Of a stretch of DNA of 64,000 nucleotides, positions 28,937 to 37,313 are shown one piece after another (position 1 is the stretch's first letter; every line of letters starts with the position of its first letter). This DNA is from an uncultured Marinicella sp. (GTDB lineage Bacteria; Pseudomonadota; Gammaproteobacteria; Xanthomonadales; Marinicellaceae), in NCBI GenBank assembly GCA_947502925.1, contig CANNBS010000004.1, positions 62,001 through 126,000 of the forward strand. Reading direction: 5' to 3'. The position numbers and the translations under genes were made by a program. Below the pieces are notes generated by a model. It saw only the letters and a list, made by a program, of their open reading frames with translations. It was not told the origin of the DNA and searched no databases.

Positions 28937-28965
28937 ATGACAAGATTGTGATTAGGTAATACAAT
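28937..28965 (+). promoter_or_regulatory. Candidate sigma-70 promoter of the phosphoramidate-like operon
   Basis: ATGACA (28937-28942), a 17-base spacer and TACAAT (28960-28965) lie about 32 bases before the first gene of the seven-gene operon. Each hexamer has a single mismatch to consensus. Confidence 0.5.
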
Positions 28966-28997
28966 GTCGCTTTGTTTTATTTGTTCTGATTTTTAAT

Positions 28998-29210
28998 ATG
29001 TTTAAACAAATTGTAATATTCTTTGTTCTTTTGGTTTTAATACCAAACAGTGCTTTTGCTTATATTGACCCGGGTTCGGGTAGCGCCATTATGTCGGCGA
29101 TTATCGGTTTCTTTGTGGCCATTGGTTTGCTCATTAAAACATTCTGGTACAAAATCAAAGCCTTGTTTACCGGAAAAAAAGTTGAAGACAGCTCTGACGC
29201 TGAAGAATAG
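28998..29210 (+). CDS. Small YIDPGSGS membrane protein
   Basis: This 70-residue protein has a cleavable signal sequence (MFKQIVIFFVLLVLIPNSAFA), then the motif YIDPGSGSAIMSAIIGFF, one further transmembrane helix and a charged C-terminal tail. I recall similar small proteins with a YIDPG motif next to surface-polysaccharide genes in other bacteria, but no function is known to me. It is the first gene of the tight operon that contains the putative phosphoramidate genes, 12 bases before the glutamine-kinase-like gene. Confidence 0.7.
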   Translation: MFKQIVIFFVLLVLIPNSAFAYIDPGSGSAIMSAIIGFFVAIGLLIKTFWYKIKALFTGKKVEDSSDAEE

Positions 29211-29222
29211 CCACAGTTTTTT

Positions 29223-32200
29223 ATGCCAGTCTTAGACGTCTTTTTTCTCGGCGCGGGTGAGTCTTATTCCGGGACTGTTCCCTCTGCATTAAAATCCATT
29301 ACCAGAAACCGCAAAGCCTTAGACTGGCAATTGCAAAGTTTAGAAAGGGCAGAGGTAGATGAAATCAACTTCATCGGTGGCTTTCATGTTGAAGATGTCG
29401 TTAAAGAATATCCTGAGTTAAATTACACCATTGTTCCTGATTGGCGCAGTCAAAACGTAATACATACCTTATTACAGTCGCCGTTCCGCCCCGGTAAGGA
29501 TTCACTGGTTTTATATTCGGATACACTGTTTAGACCAAAAACAATTGAGCGTTTTTCCCGTATTGAAGCCGATGTTGTTGTTGGTGTGGATAGTTTGTGG
29601 CTTACCCGATTTGAAAACAGAAGCGAAAAAGATATTTCAAGCTCTGAAGTCATTGAGTTGTCCGCTTTTGGTCAGGATACATCAGAAGACAGCCAGGCAG
29701 AGTTTACCGGTTTAGTCAAATTTTCAGATAAAGCCATAGATAAGATAAAGACTGTTGACTCCATCAAGGTGAACAATATGGTGGAATTAATTGAGTTTTT
29801 ATACAAGACCGGACTTTCGTTTCAGTTTTATGATGTGAAAGGTGACTGGACCGAGTTTAATTCAGATCTGGATATTGCCCGTTTCATTCTTGGCACAAAA
29901 TCAGAAACTTTGTATCGTTTATTCCCGCTGGTAAAAAAATCTTTGATTGGCGAGCAGGTTACATTCACTGTCGAACAATGGCAGAACAATCAACAATTTT
30001 ATGTGGATAAAATCCAGAAGCGATTTAAAGCCAGGCCACTGGTTGTGCGAAGTAGTTCATTTGCTGAAGATTGTTGGAATGAGTCACATGCCGGTGGATT
30101 TGACAGTGTCTTAAATGTGGACAGTCAGTCTGAGCTTGATGTTGTCACTGCTGTGGAACAAGTCATTGCATCCTATAAAGACTCAAGTTCTTTAAATAAT
30201 GATCAAGTACTGGTTCAGGAATACTTATCTGACGTGAAAATGTCCGGCGTGGTCTTTACTCGGTCTTTGGAAACCGGTGCGCCTTATTATCGCATTAACT
30301 TTGATGACCAGACACAATCCACCGAGTCTGTTACATCAGGATCCGGTACTGAACTGAGAACGGTCATTGTCAGTAAATCCCACCGAAGACACATGGATCA
30401 TTTGTCGGCTGATTTACAGTTATTATTGGCAGGTGTGGCCGAAATAGAAGACTTACTAAGCTTTGATAAGTTTGATATTGAGTTTGCCATTGATACTTCT
30501 CACAGGCTACATATTTTTCAGGTAAGGCCCATTGCAGTTTCTTACCAGGAGAATGGAATAAGTGATGCTGATATAAAAAACAGCTTAGAAGAATGTGCTC
30601 AGTCCTTCCAACAAGAACAGCCTAAAGGACTTAATCGGGTTGGTGACGCGGCTTATTTTGGTGTCATGCCTGACTGGAATCCGGCAGAAATAATTGGCAC
30701 AAAACCGAAGCCATTGGCCTATAGTTTATACCGGTACTTGATTGTCGATGACATTTGGGCAATGCAGCGAAAAGAATTTGGTTACCGTGATGTCAGCCAA
30801 TATCCATTGATTAGAATGTTCTCAGGTCAGCCTTTTGTTGATATCAGAAATAGTTTTAATTCATTTATTCCTGCTAGCGTCTCTATGGCCGCAGCAGAAC
30901 GGATATGTAATGCCTATTTAAATCGCTTAAAAGCAAACCCACAGCTGCACGATAAGATTGAATTTGATGTGGCTTTTACAGTTTTAACACCTGATTTTGA
31001 TACCGAAGCCAAAGATCGATTTAATCACACTGATGTCTCAGAATCAGACATTCAGGAATTAAAAGTAGGTCTGCATAAAATCACCCAAAAAGCCTTTAAA
31101 CGATTAAATAAAGACATTGAATCATTATCAGAATTAGAATCTGAAAGACAAAAAATCCTCGCAACAGACTGTTCTGACTTAAGAAAAGCGCTGTTGTTAT
31201 TAGACGAATGCAGAAAGCAGGGAACTCTGGCTTTTTCACATGCGGCCCGGGCGGGGTTTGTGGCGATGACATTATTAAACAGTCTGGTGAAATTAAACAT
31301 CCTGAGCCAAACTGATAAGGAGCGATTTTTATCTTCCTTTCATACCGTGGCCGGTGAATTTGAACAGGATGCTGTGGCCGTTGCTGCCGGAACATATTCA
31401 AAACAAGACTATATCGATAAATATGGCCATTTAAGACCCGGTACGTATGACATCACGGCCAAAGCGTACTGGGAGGACCCTGAGCAGTACCTGTTTTCAA
31501 AAGTAAATCACCAGCCACAATCGACGGCTCAAGAAAAAACATTTGATCTGACTGAAGAAAAAAAGCAAAAAATCACCACTTTACTTAATCACATGGATTT
31601 TGATCTGGATGCGAATGAATTTTTTGTGTATTGCAGAGAGGCCACACAAGCCAGGGAATTTGTTAAATTTGAATTCTCTAAAAATCTCAGCAAAGCGTTA
31701 GACTTAATTTCGAATTTTGGTGCTGAACATGGATTGAGTAGAAAGCAATTATCTTATGTGTCAGTCACTGACCTCCAAGACTATAAATTGGGTGTGTTGC
31801 ATATAAATGATTTAAAAAACATCATAAAAACCAAGAAGAAAAAATTCATGCTAACCAAGATGATTGAGTTGCCACAACTGATTCTGACTGAGCATGATTT
31901 TTATGGTTTTGAAAGAAATGCATCTGAGCCCAATTTTGTGACGAGTCAATCGATTGAAGCTGATTGTGTTTGTTTAACAGACGAACCTGATGTGCTCAAA
32001 GGAAAAATTGTTTTTATTGAACAGGCAGATCCGGGTTATGATTGGATGTTTGCTTATGACTTGGCCGGCTTGATTACTCAATATGGCGGTGCCAATTCAC
32101 ACATGGCGATTCGAGCGGCAGAATTGGATTTACCGGCGGCCATTGGTGTCGGTGATAAATTATATGATGAGTTAAAAACAGCCGACATAGTTCGCCTAAA

Positions 32201-32234
32201 TTGTGGTGAGAAACAAATCATTCGGATTAAATAA
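29223..32234 (+). CDS. Putative L-glutamine kinase (Cj1418-like) with N-terminal nucleotidyltransferase-like domain
   Basis: This 1003-residue protein has three parts. Residues 1 to about 225 look like a degenerate sugar-nucleotidyltransferase fold (VFFLGAGESYSGTVPSALKSI, FIGGFHVEDVV). Residues about 255-440 form a pyruvate-phosphate-dikinase-type ATP-grasp domain (VVRSSSFAEDCW near 274, VLVQEYLSDVKMSGVVFTR, HIFQVRPIA). The C-terminal domain is a PEP-utilising-type swivelling His domain, YGGANSHMAIRAAELDLPAAIG, with His960 as the likely phosphorylated residue. C. jejuni Cj1418 has this PEP-synthase-like type and phosphorylates the amide of L-glutamine. The next two genes match Cj1417 and Cj1416, which is why I prefer glutamine kinase over PEP synthase. 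The extra N-terminal domain is an inferred fusion. Confidence 0.72.
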   Translation: MPVLDVFFLGAGESYSGTVPSALKSITRNRKALDWQLQSLERAEVDEINFIGGFHVEDVVKEYPELNYTIVPDWRSQNVIHTLLQSPFRPGKDSLVLYSDTLFRPKTIERFSRIEADVVVGVDSLWLTRFENRSEKDISSSEVIELSAFGQDTSEDSQAEFTGLVKFSDKAIDKIKTVDSIKVNNMVELIEFLYKTGLSFQFYDVKGDWTEFNSDLDIARFILGTKSETLYRLFPLVKKSLIGEQVTFTVEQWQNNQQFYVDKIQKRFKARPLVVRSSSFAEDCWNESHAGGFDSVLNVDSQSELDVVTAVEQVIASYKDSSSLNNDQVLVQEYLSDVKMSGVVFTRSLETGAPYYRINFDDQTQSTESVTSGSGTELRTVIVSKSHRRHMDHLSADLQLLLAGVAEIEDLLSFDKFDIEFAIDTSHRLHIFQVRPIAVSYQENGISDADIKNSLEECAQSFQQEQPKGLNRVGDAAYFGVMPDWNPAEIIGTKPKPLAYSLYRYLIVDDIWAMQRKEFGYRDVSQYPLIRMFSGQPFVDIRNSFNSFIPASVSMAAAERICNAYLNRLKANPQLHDKIEFDVAFTVLTPDFDTEAKDRFNHTDVSESDIQELKVGLHKITQKAFKRLNKDIESLSELESERQKILATDCSDLRKALLLLDECRKQGTLAFSHAARAGFVAMTLLNSLVKLNILSQTDKERFLSSFHTVAGEFEQDAVAVAAGTYSKQDYIDKYGHLRPGTYDITAKAYWEDPEQYLFSKVNHQPQSTAQEKTFDLTEEKKQKITTLLNHMDFDLDANEFFVYCREATQAREFVKFEFSKNLSKALDLISNFGAEHGLSRKQLSYVSVTDLQDYKLGVLHINDLKNIIKTKKKKFMLTKMIELPQLILTEHDFYGFERNASEPNFVTSQSIEADCVCLTDEPDVLKGKIVFIEQADPGYDWMFAYDLAGLITQYGGANSHMAIRAAELDLPAAIGVGDKLYDELKTADIVRLNCGEKQIIRIK

Positions 32235-32851
32235 TGAAAAGGATTGGACTGACACAACGGGTTGAAGTCATTGCTGATTATGGTGAACGGCGGGATTGTC
32301 TGGATCAGAATTGGATTAAACTGTTTTCCGATTTGGACTTTATGCCCATTGTTTTACCTAATATCACTCAACCGGAATTGATTACCCGGTATTTAGATGC
32401 CTTGGCTTTAGACGGTGTTGTTTTAACCGGTGGTAATGATTTAAGCCAGACAAACAGCCCGCGAGCAGCCATTGAACGGGATGAATTTGAATCAGCGTTG
32501 ATTAACTATTGCTGTGATAATAACATCCCTGTTTTAGGTGTTTGTCGCGGTATGCAAATGCTTAATCTGTATTTTGGCGGAGAATTACAGAACGTGTCTG
32601 ATCATGTGACTAAAAATCATATTGTAAATTTTACAGACGGCCAATCATATTCTGTCAATTCCTACCACGATTGGGGCATTCCTGAGCATCTGTTATCTAA
32701 GGAGTTGTTTGCCTGTGGTCATTCAGAGGATGGTTTGGTTGAATACTGTCAACATAAAAACAAACCGATAACCGGTATCATGTGGCATCCTGAACGGTTC
32801 AATCAGGATCAGGGAATCAGCTTAACTATTATTAAAGAGACATTTCTATGA
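32234..32851 (+). CDS. Putative gamma-glutamyl-CDP-amidate hydrolase (Cj1417-like, class I GATase fold)
   Basis: This 205-residue protein has the class I glutamine amidotransferase/peptidase C26 fold: GVVLTGGNDL oxyanion strand, nucleophile Cys104 in VLGVCRGMQMLN, and His185/Glu187 in GIMWHPER. The N-terminus MKRIGLTQRVEVIADYGERRDCLDQNW resembles C. jejuni Cj1417, which cleaves the gamma-glutamyl group from CDP-N-glutamine to release cytidine diphosphoramidate. The start overlaps the upstream kinase stop by one base and the stop overlaps the next start by four. The alternative is a gamma-glutamyl-GABA hydrolase (PuuD); the neighbours argue against that. Confidence 0.75.
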   Translation: MKRIGLTQRVEVIADYGERRDCLDQNWIKLFSDLDFMPIVLPNITQPELITRYLDALALDGVVLTGGNDLSQTNSPRAAIERDEFESALINYCCDNNIPVLGVCRGMQMLNLYFGGELQNVSDHVTKNHIVNFTDGQSYSVNSYHDWGIPEHLLSKELFACGHSEDGLVEYCQHKNKPITGIMWHPERFNQDQGISLTIIKETFL

Positions 32852-33630
32852 CACAAGCAATTATCTTAGCAGCAGGCCAGGGAACACGTTTACGCCCGAT
32901 AACTGACGATAAACCCAAGTGTCTGACACCCTTAGACGGTAAAAGTTTACTGGCACGACAAACAGACGTTTTACAGTCAGCAGGTATCGATGACATAGTC
33001 GTCATTGGCGGCTATCGAATTGATCAAATTAAGGCATTGGGCTATCAGTGTCATGAAAACCCCAGGTACGAAAGCACCAATATGGTCAGCACTTTATTTT
33101 GTGCCGAGCAGTTAATGTCAGGTCGTGAAGACCTGTTGATTTGTTATGGCGATATTATTTATCAGCCCAATAACCTTAAAACGCTGTTACAGAGTGAGGC
33201 TGAAATCGCCTTGATGGTCGATAAAGACTGGCGTCAGTTATGGGAGCTGAGACTGGATGACCCACTGTCTGATGCTGAAACCCTTAAGCTCGATGATGAA
33301 GGCCATGTTCTTGAATTAGGTAAAAAGCCAAAAAGTTATGATGAAATTCAGGGTCAATACACCGGTCTTATTAAAGTCAGAAAAGACAAGGTACAAGATT
33401 TTATTCACTTTTATCACGCTATGGATAGAGACAAAAACTACGATGGCCAGGATTTCGATAACATGTACATGACTTCATTTATTCAGCAGTTGATTGATAA
33501 CGGGTGGGAAGTTAAATCAGCAGAGGTGAGTAATGGCTGGTTAGAAATTGATTCTGTGTCAGACTTAGAAACCTATCAGTCATTGCAAGACCAGGGTCAA
33601 TTAAAGGCTTACTGCGATTTAAGTGCTTAA
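32848..33630 (+). CDS. Putative CTP:phosphoglutamine cytidylyltransferase (Cj1416-like)
   Basis: This 260-residue nucleotidyltransferase begins AIILAAGQGTRLRPITDDKPKCL, the signature of sugar-phosphate nucleotidyltransferases, with metal-binding CYGDIIY and a C-terminal GWLEIDSVSDLETY. In C. jejuni, Cj1416 couples CTP to L-glutamine phosphate to give CDP-N-glutamine, and sits beside Cj1417 and Cj1418 as here. A plain sugar or phosphocholine cytidylyltransferase (LicC-like) is possible on fold alone. The three-gene set, with a four-base overlap to the GATase gene, supports the phosphoramidate role. Confidence 0.75.
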   Translation: MTQAIILAAGQGTRLRPITDDKPKCLTPLDGKSLLARQTDVLQSAGIDDIVVIGGYRIDQIKALGYQCHENPRYESTNMVSTLFCAEQLMSGREDLLICYGDIIYQPNNLKTLLQSEAEIALMVDKDWRQLWELRLDDPLSDAETLKLDDEGHVLELGKKPKSYDEIQGQYTGLIKVRKDKVQDFIHFYHAMDRDKNYDGQDFDNMYMTSFIQQLIDNGWEVKSAEVSNGWLEIDSVSDLETYQSLQDQGQLKAYCDLSA

Positions 33631-33631
33631 C

Positions 33632-34747
33632 ATGAAATTTATTCGATATTTCAAGGATGTCCTGAGGTTTAATCAACTTAACCCGGCGAATAATAAGATA
33701 TGTTTTTATTGTGAAGGTAAAAATTACTGGCCACATTTAAAACCGGTTGTTTTATCTTTATTGGAACAGGGCAGGGAAATTGTTAATTATGTGACTTCTG
33801 ATGACAATGACCCGGCGTTGGAGATTAATCACAAATTACTTAATACCTTCGTTATTGGCGAGGGTTTTATTAGGAATTATTTTTTTGATAATCTAAAAAG
33901 TGATGTGGTGGTGATGACCATGCCCGATTTAGACCAATATCAGATTAAAAAATCGAAAAAAGTTAAAAAATTTGTTTATATACACCACTCTCTGGTGAGC
34001 CATCATATGGTTTATCGGCCCAAAGCGTTTGATGCCTTTGATGTCGTTATGTGCGCTGGAACGCATCATAATGAAGAAATTTCAGCCATGGAAAAAACAT
34101 GGCAGATGCCTCCAAAACAGTTGATTAACCACGGATATGGTCGATTGGATTCAATCATTGCAAATCAAGAGAATCGAGCAGAAAATAACATAAAAAAGAT
34201 CCTTATTGCCCCCAGTTGGGGAGAAAACGGCACCATCGAGCTGATGGGCGAGCAGCTGGTGGATACCCTGATGCAGATGTCATATCAGGTCATTCTGCGA
34301 CCCCACCCACAAACACTTAAATTTGCCGGTAAAACCATTGAGAAAATAGCACATAAATATCGGGACAATGAGCGTTTTAATTTGGAAACAGGCGTTGATT
34401 CAGAACAGTCTTTACACCAATCGGATGTGATGATTTCAGATTGGTCCGGTGCTGCTTTGGATTATGCTTTTGGTTTGCTTAAGCCGGTTTTGTTTATCGA
34501 TGTGCCTAAAAAAGTCCAAAACCCCAGATACAAAGAATTAGACATTGAACCCTTTGAGTCTTCAATAAGAAATCAAATTGGCGTGGTCCAAACAATGGAT
34601 TTAAACGGTTTACAAAAGAATATAGAGGCTTTAATTCATTCAGGTAATGAATGGCAGGATAAACTTTTAACGCTGAGACAAGAACATGTTTACAACCCGG
34701 GGACAAGTGGTGATTTTGCGGCAAAGGCCATTTTGGAAATGATATGA
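33632..34747 (+). CDS. CDP-glycerol glycerophosphotransferase-like protein
   Basis: This 371-residue protein resembles the Glyphos_transf (TagB/TarF) family: KFVYIHHSLVSHH, GYGRLDSII, LIAPSWGENGTIELMG, LRPHPQTLKFAG and SDWSGAALDYAFGLLKPVLFID. Family members move glycerol phosphate or ribitol phosphate from a CDP-activated donor to a polymer. In this operon the local product would be CDP-phosphoramidate, so this may be its transferase; that step is inference. Start chosen at the ATG 33632 rather than the in-frame GTG nine bases upstream. It overlaps the next gene by four bases. Confidence 0.75.
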   Translation: MKFIRYFKDVLRFNQLNPANNKICFYCEGKNYWPHLKPVVLSLLEQGREIVNYVTSDDNDPALEINHKLLNTFVIGEGFIRNYFFDNLKSDVVVMTMPDLDQYQIKKSKKVKKFVYIHHSLVSHHMVYRPKAFDAFDVVMCAGTHHNEEISAMEKTWQMPPKQLINHGYGRLDSIIANQENRAENNIKKILIAPSWGENGTIELMGEQLVDTLMQMSYQVILRPHPQTLKFAGKTIEKIAHKYRDNERFNLETGVDSEQSLHQSDVMISDWSGAALDYAFGLLKPVLFIDVPKKVQNPRYKELDIEPFESSIRNQIGVVQTMDLNGLQKNIEALIHSGNEWQDKLLTLRQEHVYNPGTSGDFAAKAILEMI

Positions 34748-35853
34748 AACTAAAATTCTTTTCATTCATGTTGATTGTATTCAGTGTCACCTCACTGCAG
34801 GCAAAAGACATCAGGAATGTCACCAGCATCAATCAATCAGTTGAAATTGATACGCCTGAGTTTTTGGTTAATCACGAAAAACCTTTTTATGGCCTGGCAT
34901 TTATCTATAACAGTGTGCAGCCGATTTATTTGATTGATAACGAGGTGGTGTTCGTTGACCCTGAAGGAAGACAAGAAGTACCGAAAAAAGCCGGTCACTT
35001 TGGCTGGAAATCCAGATATCAGTTGGCATTGATCGAAAATAAACAGAACATAGACGCACAATTTGAAAATAATCAACTAATCCTGCAATCGCAACAGCCG
35101 GTAAAAATAGTCACATCGGTGGGCTACACCGATGAATTCCCACAATTTTCTGAAATAAAATACGCCCATCTGTGGAACTGGTTACGCCAAATTTCATTAG
35201 GGATTGAATGGTTACTGACCACCCTGAATTTAATGGTGGGACATTGGGGCTGGTCCATCGTGTTGTTGTCTGTGGTGATGAAAGTGTTGTTAATGCCCTT
35301 TAGTTTATTGACTTTGAAATATCAAAAAATGGTCAGTAAAAACCAAACCTTATTAGCCCCAAGACTTGCAGAAATTAAACAAAAGTACACAGGCGAAAAA
35401 GCCCACAATGAAATGATGACAGCCCATAAAGCCCTGGGTATAACCCCTTTTTACAGCCTAAAGCCCATGCTGTCTAACTTAGTTCAAATCCCCATTTTAG
35501 TGGCTATTTTTAATGTCTTGGGGGAAATGAGTGCCCTAGAAGGTCAGCCTTTTTTGTGGGTAAACGACTTGTCCTTGCCCGATACATTATTTGATTTGGG
35601 TTTTGCCATACCTTTATTGGGCTCCGGGTTTAATTTATTGCCCATTTTAATGACCGCCATTACGTTACTATCGACCCTATATTATAAAAATGATCTGGCG
35701 CCGGCTGCAGAAACAAAAAAACAGAAAATAAACCTCTATTTAATGGCTTTTGCCTTTTTTGTTTTGTTCTACCCATTCCCGGCGTCCATGGTGCTGTATT
35801 GGGCAATGGCCAATGTTTTACAGTTTATACAACAAAAAGCACTGGGTAATTAA
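34744..35853 (+). CDS. YidC/Oxa1-family membrane insertase paralogue
   Basis: This 369-residue protein has a signal sequence (MKLKFFSFMLIVFSVTSLQA), a small periplasmic domain and a C-terminal YidC/Oxa1 core of five helices: HWGWSIVLLSVVMKVLLMPFSLLTLKYQK, KALGITPFYSLKPMLSNLVQIPILVAIF and YPFPASMVLYWAMANVLQFIQQ. The housekeeping YidC is usually longer (about 550 residues) and sits in the rpmH-rnpA region, so this is a second, accessory copy. It is translationally coupled to the phosphotransferase-like gene, suggesting it helps insert a membrane component of this system. The basic tail of typical YidC is missing. Confidence 0.82.
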   Translation: MKLKFFSFMLIVFSVTSLQAKDIRNVTSINQSVEIDTPEFLVNHEKPFYGLAFIYNSVQPIYLIDNEVVFVDPEGRQEVPKKAGHFGWKSRYQLALIENKQNIDAQFENNQLILQSQQPVKIVTSVGYTDEFPQFSEIKYAHLWNWLRQISLGIEWLLTTLNLMVGHWGWSIVLLSVVMKVLLMPFSLLTLKYQKMVSKNQTLLAPRLAEIKQKYTGEKAHNEMMTAHKALGITPFYSLKPMLSNLVQIPILVAIFNVLGEMSALEGQPFLWVNDLSLPDTLFDLGFAIPLLGSGFNLLPILMTAITLLSTLYYKNDLAPAAETKKQKINLYLMAFAFFVLFYPFPASMVLYWAMANVLQFIQQKALGN

Positions 35854-35856
35854 TGA

Positions 35857-37209
35857 ATGAGTAGTTGGATAGAAAAAGCCCATGAGCAGGCAAAACAGCA
35901 ACATCCGGTTTCCACAACTGATACCGATGACCAGTGCATAGATGTCCAGGCACAACTCATTCACTTATTGCATACAAAAAAATGGTCAAACGACCAATGG
36001 GGCTTTTTCCATGGTTGGATGAAGAAACTGGATGTGGCAAAAAAACACTATGTCCACTATAAAAATGACTGGAAGTTAGCTCGACAGAAGGTAGCTATTT
36101 CGGCTGAAATGTATCAATTGTCTCTGATTGTGGCTATAGCGCATTTAGAGGCCTTGAGCCATGATGTTGATGACACCGGAGAACGCTTAAAAACCTGTAA
36201 TGTCATTTATAAGATCATTGATTTATTAGAAGGAAAAACAACACCAGATAAAAAAACGATTTATGCTTATCTTGATGAAGTATTAGCCGGTTACAGGGTT
36301 AAAGCGGTTCCACCGTCTAAGCTTGATAAAGCGATTAAATCAAATACACCTATTTTACCCATCACGGTTTTATTTTGGGAAGGCCCCATTGCCAGAGCCT
36401 ATTTGGCAACAATCAAAGAAATGGGTTTCAAAGTTAGGAAAATTATTAAGCTGGTTTCCAGTATAGATTTAATCACTAAAAAACCTGTGGGCCGGCTTTT
36501 GCCATCCTTCATGCGGTCAAGTTATGCCGCCAACAAACAATATAAACAAATCTTTTACTGGCCCAACCAATATAAATCAAAAAATCAAAAAGTCATTCAA
36601 TCGATTCAACAATCAGTAAAGGAGAGTCTGGGGTTCAAAGTCACCACCCAAGCAAGCGCCACTGAAAACCATGATTTACAAGCCTACACTGAGGAACTGG
36701 AGACATTAAACATTACCGGGCTCAGAGACAAGGCTCTTGCAGAAAAATTAAACGACGAAAAATCAGAGCTTTTCTTATTTACCGGCGGCGGCATTGTCCC
36801 GGATAAATTATTAACGATAGCCAATAAACGTCTCATACATGTTCATCCCGGCTATTTACCTGACATCAGAGGAGCCGATTGTGTACTCTGGTCACAATTA
36901 CTCGCCAACAGGTTATCGGCGTCCGCTTTTTTTCTGTCTCCGGGCATTGATGTGGGTGATATAATTTTGCCGGTTTGGTTACCTGATTTGAAATTAAAAC
37001 TCCCCAGTGAGCTTAATAATCAAGTCAAGTATCGTATGATTTATGGCTTTGTAGATCCCTGGGTCAGATCCTTTGTACTGAAACAAGCCATTTATTCAAG
37101 CAACGGTCTCAGAGATTTTAACACCACTTCGCAACAAGAAACAGACGGTATGACCTATCATTTTATGCATGAGAAAATTAAACAGTTTACGTTAAATCAA
37201 TTTAATTGA
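35857..37209 (+). CDS. Formyltransferase-like domain protein of unknown function
   Basis: This 450-residue protein has a helical N-terminal half without recognised motifs. Its C-terminal half (about 170-390) resembles the formyl_trans_N fold, with LIHVHPGYLPDIRGADCVLWSQL followed by SAFFLSPGIDVGDII. True formyltransferases carry an Asn-x-His pair before the SLLP-type loop; here the Asn position is His (HVH), so folate-dependent formyl transfer is doubtful. It ends the tight operon, four bases after the YidC paralogue. Its role may be sugar N-acylation or something else, and no substrate can be named. Confidence 0.55.
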   Translation: MSSWIEKAHEQAKQQHPVSTTDTDDQCIDVQAQLIHLLHTKKWSNDQWGFFHGWMKKLDVAKKHYVHYKNDWKLARQKVAISAEMYQLSLIVAIAHLEALSHDVDDTGERLKTCNVIYKIIDLLEGKTTPDKKTIYAYLDEVLAGYRVKAVPPSKLDKAIKSNTPILPITVLFWEGPIARAYLATIKEMGFKVRKIIKLVSSIDLITKKPVGRLLPSFMRSSYAANKQYKQIFYWPNQYKSKNQKVIQSIQQSVKESLGFKVTTQASATENHDLQAYTEELETLNITGLRDKALAEKLNDEKSELFLFTGGGIVPDKLLTIANKRLIHVHPGYLPDIRGADCVLWSQLLANRLSASAFFLSPGIDVGDIILPVWLPDLKLKLPSELNNQVKYRMIYGFVDPWVRSFVLKQAIYSSNGLRDFNTTSQQETDGMTYHFMHEKIKQFTLNQFN

Positions 37210-37313
37210 TTGGGCGACGAAGGTGTTGTGTAAACCAAGTTTTCGAAAAATTAAACTTGTAATTCGAATTCAGGCATATTGCCGTGATATAAATAAAAAA
37301 ATTCCATATAAAT

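Noticed and set aside
29223..32234. Housekeeping PEP synthase or PPDK
   Set aside because: The N-terminal nucleotidyltransferase-like domain, the domain arrangement and the two neighbouring genes fit glutamine kinase better, and a PEP-binding TIM-barrel is not evident.
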